A stretch of 64,000 bases of DNA from Tetraselmis striata (GCA_006384855.1 VCJN01000482.1:1-64000), one strand, 5' to 3'. Positions 31,860 through 44,288 are shown, counted from the stretch's first letter. Notes: generated by a model from the letters alone, not told the origin. A program made the numbers and translations.

Positions 31860-33565
31860 TTAGCACTAAGGACTTCCTTTCTACTTCCGCGCTGCCGCTC
31901 TCGTGGTTGGCCAAGCTGTGACTTTCCTCCGTGCTCAACACGCCACCCTGAGCGACGCCGGGGCGTTCTTTTCCGACCCGTCCGGCGTATCCAGCCCGCA
32001 TAGCCTCTACCTTGTTGGGGCGTCCTCGATCCACCAGGCTTTGACCACCCCAACGTTGGAGCTCGATGCTGGCGCCAACGCCTCGGCGCCGATGTGGGCA
32101 GTCGAGCTTCGCGCCGCTCATACCCGTGTCGTTGACGAGTGTGGAGACGCGGTGCTCGAAGATCTAGCGGGGCCGTTGGCCTCTGCCCTAAAGTTGCCCC
32201 CCTCCAAGCGCTCCCACGTTGCCCGTGCCAGTTGTTCGGCCGCCGGGGCTGAGCCGGCGTCTGCAATGCGCTCGGCGGCCGACCTCCAAGCTATCCCGCA
32301 TTTCTCGGACTTCCCCTTGCACTCCATGCGGAAAGTACAGGAAACCCTGAGCCACCGCATTCACACGGTCCGTTTCGCAAAGCTTGCTGCACGTATGCCT
32401 ACAAGCGGCCCTGACAGCAACCGCTTCCGAGGCCGCCTCTTACGCGCTGCGACGGCGCGTTCCTGGTGACTGATCCTCCAAGTGAGGGTCGCCTTGGTGA
32501 AGTCCGTGAGCGTTCCCCTGAGTACTATGATTCCATGTTCTGTGTTGCCGCTTGCCGCCCATTTGGCCGTCCGGCGGCTCCTGTCTTCTCCCTTGGCGAG
32601 CCATGCTCTTGTGCTTCTTGCTCCTTCTCGGTACAAGGTATGCTTGCCCTTTTTGAGGATGCTGGCGTGGAGTTCACTCCTTCAACTTGGGCGGTCGCAT
32701 ACGCTGACCACGTGGCACGTTGCTCTGGTGGCGACTCCAATCACGCCGCAAACGAGTGGGCGGCACATGGCCTTTCCGACATTTGCCACGACGTGAAGTC
32801 CGCGCTGGGTGTGGGTGTCCAGATCCTCACGGACCCGTCGGTGCTTGTTTCTCTCCCGAAGGGCAGCGACGGGCGGCCTGCCGACGTTGGGCTTTTTGGG
32901 TATGGCGGCATCCGCGGAAACACGGTTGCTGTCGATACCACCATTGCCCCTATCCTCGGCGTGTCAACCTCGGATCCAACGACTGCTTTGCGGGCTGCAG
33001 AGCGCCGCAAAATCCAGAAGTATGACGAGGGTGTCCGAAACGCTGCCGGTATGCTTCGCTTTGTTCCTTTCGCCGTTTCCGAGTTTGGCTCGCTGGCCCC
33101 GCACGCCGAGGCTTTCTTGGTGGAGGTCGCGAAAGCTAGCCAAGCACACACTGGCACAAAAATCGGCCAGCTCTTGTCTGCGTGGCGCCGCCGTTTCTCC
33201 TTTTTCTCCTTGCTCATCAACATGGCACATCCAGACAACGTTCTTGGCGGGGTTGCGGCCGCGCGTGCGGCACGTGATGGTGCTACTGCGCCTGCGTCGC
33301 GTCGCTCGTCGGCATGTGTTGCTATGACCCGGGTCATTGGCTGCAAGCGTCCTCGCCGCGCCTAATAGCCTACCCCGGGGCGGGGGTTCCTTAAGTTCCT
33401 GGCAGCTAAGTGACTTCGTGGTTCCCTTGGCTCCTTCTTGGTTCTTGGCTCCCTGTCCTCCTGCTCGACCTTGGTTTCAGGCTTATGTCTCTCTTTTGCT
33501 GGCAACCTTTCATAGTTGCTGCTAGTTCTGTTGTAGTGCGCTTTTGTGAACGCCCTGATGTAATA
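31860..33565 (+). mobile_element. Retroelement C-terminal fragment with restriction-like endonuclease domain
   Basis: Two long plus-strand frames (31903-32469 and 32466-33365). The second has a zinc-binding cluster (P-C-S-C-A-S-C, then D-H-V-A-R-C), then H-A-A-N-E, then R-P-A-D-V, then V-A-V-D-T-T-I and A-A-E-R-R-K-I-Q-K-Y. This C-x-C / H-x3-C finger plus R-P-x-D...D-x-T-hydrophobic...K-x-x-K-Y layout is typical of the restriction-like (PD-(D/E)XK) endonuclease at the C-terminus of some non-LTR retroelements. The reverse transcriptase itself is absent, so this is a 5'-truncated copy, with at least one frame change relative to a single protein. Its 3' 400 bp equals 5725-6135. Confidence 0.55.
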
Positions 33566-35394
33566 TAAAAAAATTTCTACTTCCGTGCGTGCAACTTGCT
33601 TGCCGGTTCACAGTGCTGCTGCCTGCTGCTGACCTGGGGACTGTTCCGACAACTACAGCCACGCGAGTGCTGCTGCGCGCTGCTATATGGTTTCGGAGCT
33701 ATCAAATACCCGCAACACCGTACAGGCAGTAGCGCGTTATAGCGCTTATTCAGTAATAATTGTTCTCAATAATACTCTGACTCTATGCATCTTTCTTGCT
33801 CCGCGCTATCATATACTGTGACCAATAATAATAAGGGCACGACCGTTTATATTCGCTGATGACTCCCGAGGTAGTCAGCAGCAGCAAAGCAACACACAAG
33901 CAATGCTGCGTGCGTCGCTGTAGCACCCTGTTGCTCACATGCTGTACATTGTTTGCGGCGCGAGCTTTAACTTACCGATACGATGCGTTATTATTTGTTA
34001 TATTATTATTTGTTATATTCCATGGAACGAGCCGGTGCGCCCGCCCCGCTGATTAGTTGTATATCTCAGCAATAACGCACTAAGTATACATCTCGTCTGC
34101 ACGCATATTACACACATACATATACATATGTATATATATGTGTTGCTATCATGCTACTGATGTGAGATGATTTGTTGCCATCATGATGACACCGTCTGTG
34201 ATGGATACTTATTTACGTTATAACTAATGACAGAAATTGATGGCGACAATACGTATGTATAGGACGAGATGTAGCCGCGCGGGCGCGGGTCACATTCGTA
34301 TTACGACTGCCTGGACGCTGCTACACACACATACATATGGTTTTATTTGTCCAGCATGAAGATCACTTCTGATGCTGATGTGTATACCGCCGCGTATAAT
34401 ATCTAGCACAGTACTTATTATTACTCTACAACTGTCGGTAAAATATTTATCCAATCATCAAATAAAAGTGATTTTATTCATGATTTTGCAATCAATCAAT
34501 CATGCAAAGGACATGACGAGGCAGCATATATTGACGGTGGACATATGTTGATGCGAGCCGTGATGATGAGCAGCATCATTTATTAACCCAGCGCAGGGGT
34601 ATTAAATATGTTGCCTTCACATCCCTAATCAGCGCCAGCATGACCATGAGCAAAGTCATCCGTACCCAGTTGTATTCGCAATGATATCACACCCCTCCCA
34701 CCACTGATCTTCTCCATCATGATTCGGTCAACACTCGGGAAGAAAACACACAGACTTGCTGCTCATGCATGCTATCTCAGCAACAGCCGTCTGTTCAAAA
34801 CAGGTAATACGCCCACGGTCCTACCATCAGCTGCGACCATGTCTGTAAAATACAGCCTGCTGGAAATACGCCGCGTCATCGCCAAGTGATTGGGCACATA
34901 ACAGTTTCCCAACGGCAGACCATGCAACAGACTGCTGCTTACTGAGAAACTCCTCCAGCAGCTGATCGCATCACTTCCAGCACCAGTCAGCCACGACCGT
35001 TTTACGGAGTCCGTGTTCTCACTGATACATGTAATCACACTGTGCTTGTGCAGTCCCACTGGAGCTTTGGCGAAGCTGCTTGGTGACCTTCCCAGCCAGC
35101 ACCTGCACCAGCACCGCGGATCGTCCAGAGAAGACGCTCCAACCTTTTACCTGCCGTCATTGCTGCTCAAGCTCCAGTTGTGAGAGGCGCGCACCGCATG
35201 AGCTGTTGGTTAGCCATACCCACCGACACACGATTAGGACAAACATATATATGGCTATTGTATATTAAAAACGCTGTGCTGGATAAGGATCAGGAAGAAG
35301 AATGCGAAGGGGCCAGTGGGGATGGAAGGGGGGAGCTGTCCTGCCGATGAGCACGGGTGCCGGCCATCGGGTCTACCACTACGTGTGAGCTAGT
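33566..35394. other. AT-rich intergenic stretch 3' of paralogue A, no gene seen
   Basis: Contains ATATGTATATATATGTG (34123-34141) and several TATTATT runs, with no frame that resembles a protein. The last 150 bp is the 3' flank of the minus-strand gene. Sequence similarity to the flank of paralogue B stops at the stop codon. Confidence 0.45.
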
Positions 35395-38123
35395 CTAGGC
35401 CTTCTCCAGCAGGTGGCGTGTCTGCTTGCCCAGCCTCAGCTTGGACCGCATGCGCAGCGAGCCCTCCTCGTGGCAGCTGTGGCGCCAAGTGAGGAAGGGG
35501 TCCATGTTGTACACGTCCCACAGCTCCTCCTCATCCTCCTGCTCTAGAAGCACCTTGACCTTGGCGCACACCAGCTTCCAGCCCTTGTCGCCCACCTCCA
35601 TGACGGCAGGGTCGCGGATGAGGGGCTTGTCGGCCGAAAGCATGCGCGAGAAGTAGCCGCACATCGGCTTCTCGCCATCATCAGGCATGTCCACGATGCG
35701 GGACATGTCGGCCAGGATGGACTCCACCTCCGCCTCGTTGTCGGTCTGCAGCTGCTTCAGCAGCACCAGGCGCACGGTGTTCTCCGCCTCGGTGATGGTG
35801 CCCTCAAAGTACATGCGGTCCATGCGGCACAGCAGCCCCACGCCGCGGCCAAGCACGGTGGCCTGCGCCGCGTTGCGGAGGCCCAGGATGATGGGCAGGT
35901 TCTCTTCCTGGTAGGGGCCGTGCATGCCGCTGTTGTGGTCCATGAAGCGCAGCACCTGTGGCGATGTGTATGAGGGGGGGTCAGCGGCACGCTCTCCCAG
36001 TCCTCCGGCAAGCAGCACGCCAGCCTTCCCATGCCAGCACCAGTTGCGCTGCAACCCCCCAGATTCTAGTATCCACATGTGAATGAGCAGGATATGCCTG
36101 ACTGCCGTAAGCCTCCACCCCACCCCAAACCCCTTTCCCCGTAATGGCGCATAGAGCCTGTACCGGCTACTACAGCAGGCGCCAGTGGCAACGGTGAGCT
36201 GCAAAGCAAAAATAACAAGACGGGGTTGCTGGAGGCTGGCTGTACCTGCGCGCCGCCGATGCCGACGCCGTCGGTGCCGGTGAGCACGGCCTTGGCGATG
36301 CTGTCGTCCTTGATCTTGAAGCCGGCGCTGTAGTAGGTCATCAGGCCGCGCTCGTGCGCCAGGTGCACCAGGTCCACCGCCTCTGCGCGGCCCAGCTGCT
36401 CCAGCACATTCACAGACGGGTATACGTCGCCGGCGCCGTCAAAGGTGACCTTGTCAAAGCCGCCCATCGCGGCCAGGATCACGCCCGTCTTGCCGATCTC
36501 GTACTTGTCGGTGATGACCTTGGGCTGGCCCCCGTTGGCGGCCATCGTCTCAGGGCGGTCGTCGGTGAGAGGCGTGTTGAGAGGGAAGGCGGCACTCAGG
36601 TACTGGCGCGCGCGGTTGCGGCTGGTCTGCGCCGCCATGTGGTGCATGTACTCCAGCATCTGCACCGCGGTCAGGCCCTCCATGACGAGCTTGCACTCCG
36701 CGGCGCCGTGGATGAAGGCGCTGGACAGCGACGCGGCGGTGGTGTGCACCACCTTGAGGAAGTCCACGTTGAAGTTGCCGCTGTCCTTGAGAGGGCGGCC
36801 CACAAACCAGGTGGTTGGCGCGGCGTTGCCCACGTGCGTGCGGACCTTCATGAAGTCCACAAAGCTGCTCACGCGGTAGCTCTCAATCTGGGAGCGGTCC
36901 TCCGCGCTCTTGGGGCGCTCCAGCCACTCCACGTGCACGATGGCGCCCTTCATCCACTCCGTCACCCAGGTGCCGTCCATGCAGTGGCCATCGCCGGGGT
37001 CGGTGAGGCTCATGTATGTCTGCGCGTCCTTGCGGAAGCCGATGGTGCCGTGGAAGCGGTAGTCGGGGTAGCTGGGGATCACGCCATTCGCCACCTTGCG
37101 GGGAAGATAGGACAGGGGCACAAGAGATGATTCGTTCAGGGGTCGTTGGAACAGGATCCCAATTCATGTTGGGCATACAGATAGGTAAGACGACAAGGAG
37201 GGGGAAGGACAGGGAGGAGTTGTCTGTAGATGGAGTAGAGCATGGCTGACATCCTCCCTATGTGGACAAGGGGGGTGATGGATCGGGAGACATCAATGCC
37301 TAGGACGCTGTGGTCTGTCAGCATACAACATGATAGGAGGAAGTCGGACGAGAAGTAGGGATGCACGGCGAAAAAGGGCGGCACTGGTGAATTGGGACAG
37401 CTGTATGAGTGGCTGCTTCGTGGCAAATCAGGAGGTAGACAATGTGTTGAGCTGTAAGAGTGCCAGTGTCGAAATGTGCGCTGTACGGCCCCCCTCTGAA
37501 CCAGGGGGTGGACGAAAGATAAAAGGGGTTGACAGGCGGGGGGTCGACAAGGAGTTATGGCGCTGCGCCCCCACCTGGACGTAGCCGAAGTAGATGACCA
37601 GGTACTCGGCGGGCGTGGGCACGCGCTTAGCATCGCGCAGCAGCGCGTTCAGAGCGACGCTGGGCACGGGCTGCTTGTTGAAGGCCTTGCCCTCGCAGGT
37701 GAGCACGCACTTGCCGGAGTTGGGGAACACGGAGACCTGCACCACGCCCGTCTCGCGCTTGTTCACCTTGCCGACCGTACCGTGCTGCACCTCCGTCAGC
37801 TGCATGAACATCTCGAGGATCTCCGCGCTCTCGTGCGCCGCGTCCAGCTTCTCCGCGACAGTGCGCAGCGTCGAGTAGTGCGACACCATGTAGCGGCTAC
37901 CGACCAGGCGGCTGATCATCTCGTTCACAAACTCCAGCGTCGTGTCGGTGTCGGTCCCGGCGAACATCGGCAGCTCCGTCTGGCTAGCGAACTCGACGCC
38001 GTTGGCGTACTGCTGCTTGACGTGCTTGTTCCACATGCGTGTCACCACATCGCAGAGGTATAGCTGCGTGGCCTGGCGCAGGTCCACACGCGAGATGCGG
38101 TGGGTGGACACGGACTGGACCAT
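35395..38123 (-). CDS. Unrecognised 652-residue protein, paralogue A (three exons)
   Basis: Exons on the minus strand are 38123-37575, 37094-36246 and 35955-35395 (549, 849 and 561 bp), all joined in phase 0, giving 652 aa. Introns are 480 and 290 bp. I do not recognise the family. The protein is soluble-looking, with no signal peptide or membrane segment. About residues 395-470 read like the end of an alpha/beta barrel: L-V-H-L-A-H-E-R-G-L-M, Y-S-A-G-F, then T-G-T-D-G-V-G-I-G-G-A, which resembles phosphate-binding loops of TIM-barrel enzymes; this is inference only. The C-terminal 180 residues are helical and acidic (E-Q-E-D-E-E-E-L-W-D-V-Y). The start is chosen because 5' leaders of A and B align up to this ATG. 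It is arranged head-to-head with paralogue B, starts 11.3 kb apart. Confidence 0.9.
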
Positions 38124-38846
38124 CGAGGCGGGTCTGTTGTTGCTTCCGGGTGGTCGGAGGCTCTCGGCGCCTCTATCGAGCGCGGAAGGTTTGTTTGTTG
38201 TAGCAGTGGGTCGCGGAAGAAAGTACCTGCGTGAGCAGCGGCAGTAACATGGTGTTGCTCAGCGTGCGCCGAGGGAAGGTAGGGACGAGGGGCGGAACGT
38301 TGGATGAAACTACAGGCATGCTGAGGTGCAAGGTGTTAGTAGGCGGGGGATGATCCGCGGGGGAACGTCTCCGAGGCGAAGGCGACGAGCGGGCTAGCGG
38401 GTTCCCTAGCTGACTAGCTGGCGTGCGATCGCGACGATCGGGCGCGATCTCTGTAAGCGCGATGACACCAAGAGCGATCTCCGGGAGCGACCAGATGGCC
38501 CGACCAACCGGTACTACCTCTGGAATGCGTATTACGCCGCCTACGACGACAGCGGGCGGGGGTCATTTCATTCCGCCGTCATGTGTTCGAAAAGGAAGCT
38601 TGTCTCACCTGGGCTGCTGACAGGGACGTCGCGGAGGACGGCGGTGACGGGGCAAGGATTGTCGCGGAGGACGGCGGGAGTGATGGGTTTGGTGTGGGCG
38701 CGCGTCCAGCGGCCTACTCGTCTCGACACTCGGATACCAGCGATACCCGTGGTTAATACTTTTTGGTTATAGGGAGAGCGTCAAGAGAATGCACGCAAAG
38801 TACTGGGGAAGGAAAAAGCCTACATTTAAGCAGAACCCGTGGTCGC
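38124..38846. other. Upstream region of paralogue A
   Basis: The first 45-60 bp upstream of the ATG share GCGCCGAGAGCCTCCGACCA and CCCGGAAGC with the leader of paralogue B. Beyond that the two flanks differ. CGATCGCGACGATCGG words occur near 38425. No TATA box is evident; a GC-rich initiator-type promoter is likely. Confidence 0.4.
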
Positions 38847-38864
38847 TAGCGACTATGTATGCGG

Positions 38865-39070
38865 TGATCCAACAGTGTTGGAAGTTTTGTCACTGGCCTT
38901 TAATTAGTCTTGCAGAATGCTTCGGCAATTTGCTTGATGACTATAACGGAGCGTCGCCTACCCAGGGCTTTTCGTAACTGGATTGCTGCCGAAACGGCCG
39001 TAGTAGAGACGCTGCAAGGGTTTCACTGGTGCGGTGGTCCCAGTCCTGTCCCGGGGTGGAAAAAACAGAA
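38865..39070. repeat. Dispersed repeat, inverted copy at 650-860
   Basis: Opposite-strand partner of the block at 650-860, with the same chain of words from GTGATCCAACAGTGTTGGAA to CCAGTCCTGTCCCGGG. A TAGCGACTA motif lies just outside its left end (38847-38855). Confidence 0.7.
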
Positions 39071-39134
39071 ACTCTATATACCTTGTACCCTACCCTTGTA
39101 CCCTTGTGCCACTACCCGTACAGGGTACTGGTAA

Positions 39135-39385
39135 AAGTAAAGTTCGCCCCGGGACATCGGCCGAAGCCGCCCCAGCACTTGACCCCTTGCGCCAACTGCA
39201 GTCGTAGGTCTGGCATAACCCGTAGACCATTGCCCCATTTGAACCCCGAAGGGCTAATGCATCAACCGGGGAAACCCAGGACACGCCGGGACGATATTGC
39301 CGAAAATACATCGGCCAGGAATCGAACCCGGTAGCGCTGCCTCTCGCGTACGTGACGACCGCTCAACCGAGCGGACAAGGGATGT
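39135..39385 (-). mobile_element. SINE-like element with tRNA-derived head
   Basis: On the minus strand, about 39385-39300 reads as a damaged tRNA: a D-arm-like hairpin (CCGCTC-GGTT-GAGCGG), no proper anticodon arm, then a T-arm CCGGG-TTCGATT-CCTGG containing a perfect RNA polymerase III B box (GGTTCGATTCC). Five base pairs of an acceptor-like stem (ACATC / GATGT) can form. The following 80 bp (39215-39135) is the inverted relative of 6270-6345. A tRNA-derived SINE fits; a functional tRNA does not. Confidence 0.55.
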
Positions 39386-39403
39386 ACCTGGACAAGGGTA
39401 CTG

Positions 39404-39565
39404 GTGTGAGTTAATACAAGAAGGGCATAATGTCCGAATGTCATAACGTCCTGCTTACTACTTTATTACTCGCCTAATGTCCGAACGACACAACGTGAAC
39501 TATCGTCACGTTGGTTCGCCACATCCGCGAAAGATACAAGAAGGGCAGTAACAAATCCACCTACC
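39404..39565. repeat. Inverted fragments of the 5.5-kb repeat end
   Basis: GATACAAGAAGGGCAGTAAC and AAATCCACCTAC (39533-39565) are the reverse complement of GTAGGTGGATTTGTTRC... at 5484-5505 and 5562-5580. ACTGGTGTGAGTTAATACAA (39402-39421) resembles the 3450-3465 end. GGGCATAATGTCCGAA recurs within the interval. Confidence 0.55.
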
Positions 39566-39934
39566 GGTACTGCTAAAAGCAGGACAAGGGTACCTGTACT
39601 GTCGTCGGCGCGGCACTCCGATATCGTCATCGCCCTCATCGCGCGACAAGGTTTGGATTTGGTTCGTTTCGTCGCTATTATTCGGTTTCATCGCCTCACC
39701 AGTCCCTACTATCTATAGAGATTAGCGACTACCTGTAGCTGCCGCCAGTACACAATTGCGCCGGTACACAATTGCGCTGCCAGTCGTCGACAATGGCTCA
39801 ATTGCCAGTACACAATTGCTGCACACAAGCAGCTGTAAACCCTAAAGGCGACCGAGGATAAGCGACCAGCAGTATTAAGTAATCCTTGCCCGTAGTCATC
39901 GCTGTAAGTAGTACAGGGTAGTCACTATACAAGT

Positions 39935-42900
39935 TATGTTTCAAGTCTGGCTGCCAGAAACGTCGCGCAGGCATGCATCACGGACCATAAGAGCCGGAAT
40001 TGGCAGAAAGGTGTAGTATTAAGTGAAAGCGTGGAGGGAGAACGGAGTCAGGGGGGGGCCGTGTGTAACACATCGGAACTTGAAGATTGCAGGCTCATAT
40101 ATATGTATGTTACGGCTGCTTTTATGTCTACTCGTGTTGCACACAAAAGGGCATAGCGACAGGTGAACTAGTACCCCGTGCCACTTGGCAGCAACGGTAG
40201 CCGGAAAAGCGGCTAGGAAAGGAGGAAACCCCATATCCTACTTTAGATCAATTCAATTTGAGCATGGTTTTGCGAGTGACGAGCGAACGGAGAGAGGGGT
40301 AATAAAGTTGACAAGTAAGGGGTACGTAGCGCCATGTCACGACGAAGGGGGCACCAGGAAGGCCGCCGCTGCGGATAATTGTTGAACTTGGAAGTGGCGA
40401 AGGGCGCGATGTGACCGAAGAAGAACCACACGCCAAGTGAAGGGAGGACGTTATGGTCGATGTAGTCTAGAACGCGACGTCGGAGTTCGTGGCCCAGCCG
40501 CCCTGATGGCGAATGTTGAACAAGCCGACAAGGGAACTCCGATGGCGTTAGCAAGGGAGAGTGCACCCTTGCGAAGGCTGTGAGAGGTCCAAGAATATAA
40601 GTGATGGCAGTAGCAGGGGGATCCATGACAATAAGACGAACGGCCGTAGAGAGCCAGTCCGACATGGTAGCGGCAGTCCATGATTTGGACAACTCGCTTG
40701 GGGTGACCTCCCAAAAGTTAGTCTCGTCGGCCAAGGCAGCATGGGCCAGGGGCAGACCGGACGTTGTCGATGAAGGGGTACATGATGACTCACACGGGCG
40801 ACGCGGGGGTGCTCCGACTTGTGAAGGAGCAACACACGTACGTCGTTGGGGGCGCGCCGTCCGGCACGGCCCTTCTCACGGTACACACGTGGGGTGCTGA
40901 TGTTGTAGGAGTCCACATGCACGTCCCGCACTCGGCCGGACACGCGAGCAAGTCCCATGGCAAAGAACATGAAGTTGACAACCGGGACCACGAGGGCCGG
41001 ACGTCGTACTTGTACTCGGGGCGGGGGCGGGGGGGGGGGGGGTAGGTGGTTGGGGGGGGGGGGGGGGGGGGAGACACGATCAATTCGGCATGCTCGACGA
41101 AAGCGTAAGCGACATCAGCATGCAACGGGATTCGTAAGGGCGCAGCCTCCATATGCGGCGTTGAGGTGCAACCTGTCCTTAGCGATGGGGTTGATGTTAT
41201 GTACTAGCTCGAAGAACGTGTTGAATGATTGCTGACAGGGAGGGCTGCGACGACTTTGCCTCAATGTGCCCCCGATCACCAATCCAAGCGACGTACCGGA
41301 CGACAATGGCAGTGGTCGCCTCCACCACGGGTTGATGTTCTCGGACTTGTGGCAGAACTCCGCAAATTGAGACAGCTTGCCGGCGTAGCTCTTGAGCGTT
41401 TGGGCGGTGAGGGAACTTGAGAGTAGGTCGAGGGCCCGCTGCCCCAACTCGTCCGAGCCGAACGCCTCATGTAGATGGGACCATAGTGAAGCAACCCATG
41501 GGGCGACAGTTTCGGGCTCGTCAATCACGCAAGTACGACGCTTGGCCGAGGGAATAACATGGGGCCGGTTCATTTCAGCAAAGTAATCAGCGACGGCGGT
41601 TATTTAGATTGCCCGCGGTTGGCTGGCAATTGTTGGACGGGTTAATATGGACACCAATACGGGTTTGCGGGGGAAAAGTCGTTTAGGTAGGAGGGCCGCG
41701 CTGATGCGCGACCGTTGCGCTCGTAGCGCATGTCTCGCGCGTAACGTACACTCGCGATCTAATCGTAACACGTAGGTAGTGTAACGACCCACGGACGCAA
41801 TGATGAGATAGTGCGGGAGGCGGTGTGTTCAGTCGCCATGTGTAGGTGTGCGTATAATTGAGCCGCACTGCTGGGCTGTGGCTGTAACAAGCGCCGCGCT
41901 GAAGAAGGTCTACATAGAGTCTGTACGGTGGGGGGTCCAGTCCGGAAACGGGGCGCTCATTAACCCGCCGTTGAGCTGCCAAAGGTGATCGTGCGTAGGC
42001 GTGGTGCGGCGATTGCCGAAGGTGATCTCGCAAAATGCCGGCAGCTCCGACGGAGGCGCTCCGCAGCGTCGCTCGTACTCACCTTCGCGGCCACGCCCTC
42101 GACCGCCGCCACGTCCACGTCCACGCCCGCGTCCTGCGAGCGATGCCGCCACCCGAGCAGTGGCAATAGCTTTCGCGCTGCTGGCGACAGTCGCCGCGAA
42201 GATATGACGCTCATAGTCTTCATCATGTCTCCGAATATCGCAAGGCGCAAATGCTCGGCCGGGGGCTAAAAATGCCGAGCCCGCAGTACGTCCAACACGC
42301 CTTGATCACCGTGCACGCGCTTGATCTCGTTAAGCCTGCTCCGCAGGAAGGCTAGACGAAAGCGAAACGCCTTGTCGATGGCCTCGGCGTGATTCCGGGC
42401 GAGCGCGAGGTAGGTGTTGAAGTCGTGATTGGCAACATGGACGTAAGGTAGCCACTCATGAAGGGCCACGAAACGAGTAGCTGTGTGGGCCCCAAAACAT
42501 GTCATGCAATTGTACTCCTCATGGGCCGGTAAACGCCGGTCATCCTGCTTGAGGTTGTAGTCGTTCGTCAGTTTGGTACGCAAGGGGAAAACACAGATAC
42601 TAGGCTGATCGGTCGAACGTCCTCGTAACTAGACTTTGCTCATTGTAGCAGCTCTAGCATCGCGAGTTCGTCGTCCTCGTCACACGCGGATTTTGTTCCG
42701 AAACGGGCGCTCAAGGCTAGCTCTAGCATGTCGGGGCGCACTGCGGCTCCGTCCAACGCTGCATATGTTGGCTATCCCGCGACGCGTGGCCCGGGTCCAA
42801 AGCCATGTGCTCCGTCTCCATCAACATCACGCACTCGAGCCGTCGTCAATTGGGCCAACGACGATGTGAGCTCGAGCAGCAATGTAGAGTGGGTGCACCG
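39935..42900 (-). mobile_element. Tyrosine-recombinase element, copy 2, decayed
   Basis: Homologous along its length to 9760-12700, in the same orientation: upstream protein region (about 42580-41910), recombinase region (about 41580-40250) and 3' non-coding end (about 40250-39935). It is broken in many places (roughly ten or more) and carries G runs around 41030-41070. The divergence from copy 1 indicates an older insertion. Age cannot be dated from one pair. Confidence 0.7.
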
Positions 42901-43249
42901 GCCGGCCAACCCGGTAGCCGGGCCTCGCGGTTTCGGTATCCGCCTCCTCTTACTCGCCCATCTCCGGCTGGCGACGGGATGGGGTGGGGTGCGGTGGACC
43001 TCCATCTCCGAAGTGGACATGGTGCACAAAGTCGGCGGAGATGTCGATTGAGACAATGGTCCTTATCCACTTCCAACAAGCGTGGGCGGAGGCACAACGC
43101 TGCGTGAATGAGCGGGTGGTGGTCCTGATGGTGGAGGTCGATGATCATGTGGTGTTGGATAGGGCGTTCAAGTGAAAGTACCCGCTGCCGCGGTTGTTGC
43201 TTAGGGCCCCGGGCCAAGGCGCGAGCCGGCGGCGGCGGCAAGCCTTAAT

Positions 43250-43890
43250 TGGCGTGGCGCTTCCGCGCATTCGCCGAGCGGCGCATGCTGACCGAGCTCG
43301 TGCGCTCATGGGATGACGCCTGCACCGAGGCGCTTTATGCCGGACATGTCCACAAGCGTCTGGCGGACGACGACCTCTTTGCGGCGCTGCTCGTGTGCGC
43401 CGCGTGGGCGCCGCGGACACCGTGATGGCGTTGCTAGTGGAGGACGGATAGTAGCTCTCCTGAGCGGCGGGCCGGCTATCATCTTCTAAGGGTAGTATGG
43501 GCGACCTATCCGATTCTGCTATCCTCGCCCAGCTGCGCGACAAGCACCCGTCCCATGGCCATCCATCCCATACGCCGCGAATGATGTTTTGGTCGACGAG
43601 GCCGCCCTGACTGTGGATACGCGTGTGCGCCGTACCAACGGCTAAAGCAGCACGCGGCGGCGGGGGCCTCATGCATGTGTAACGATTAGTATCTCCGCTG
43701 CTTAGTGGACGAATACGCCTCGGCGTCGGGGCCTACGGCGGTCCGCGCCACGTCGGAGGTCGCCTTAATGTACCTCCACGGTCGTCCGCCCGGTTGGTTC
43801 AACCGGCTCTTCGCCTCTTCTAGGATTGTGGCCTCTATCAATAAGCTAGCCGCAGGCGAGGGAGGGCCCCCACGAACTAGTAACCCGCAC
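43250..43890 (+). mobile_element. Retroelement fragment, region at and before the reverse transcriptase start
   Basis: Coding-like pieces on the plus strand read A-D-D-D-L-F-A-A-L-L (about 43370), then I-L-A-Q-L-R-D-K-H-P-S (about 43520-43555), then a stretch ending W-F-N-R-L-F-A-S-S-R-I-V (about 43795-43840). The order and motifs resemble the N-terminal part of the same retroelement class as 31860-33565, where an L-x-x-L-H-P motif and an L-hydrophobic-S-x-L stretch precede the palm domain. The fragment is broken and incomplete; assignment is tentative. Confidence 0.35.
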
Positions 43891-43955
43891 CGCTCAGGAG
43901 CACATACATGTAGCCAGAAAGCGTTTGGGAAAGGAGGAAACCCCATTAGCGACTA
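43880..43955. repeat. Third, partial copy of the tyrosine-recombinase element end
   Basis: GGGAAAGGAGGAAACCCCAT here (43927-43946) matches the 3' ends of the two larger copies (about 10035-10050 and 40215-40232). A TAGCGACTA motif follows immediately (43947-43955). Confidence 0.5.
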
Positions 43956-44288
43956 ACTGCCCGTTGTTTAGGTCATAACGGCCGTCGTTCGTAGGGAGAC
44001 GGTGAAATGGTTTCAGTGGTGTTGCCAATCATGTCACGGGAGGGCGGAAAACCAAAAACGTACAATACTAGTACCGTGAAAACAGTACATGCACACTACC
44101 TACTGTTCACAATTCCATAGCAGTAACGTACAATACTCCGGTATAACATCTGCAGCGCGCGCAAATGAATTTCTTTTCCGTCCCCGCGCGTTTCTGTTCC
44201 CCTCCGCCCCCCGCACACCCGCCCGGGCCGGGACGTCACGGGCAAGTAGCATCAGTGAAACCCTGCTTTAACCCGTATAAATGTTAAT

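Noticed and set aside
36354-37130. A 258-codon plus-strand frame opposite paralogue A, mirrored opposite paralogue B at 50420-51496
   Set aside because: It is the His/Val/Leu-rich antisense shadow of the real exons, caused by strong codon bias.
39300-39385. A genuine tRNA gene
   Set aside because: The B box and T-arm are good, but the anticodon arm cannot form and the acceptor stem pairs only five bases, so a tRNA-derived SINE head is more likely.
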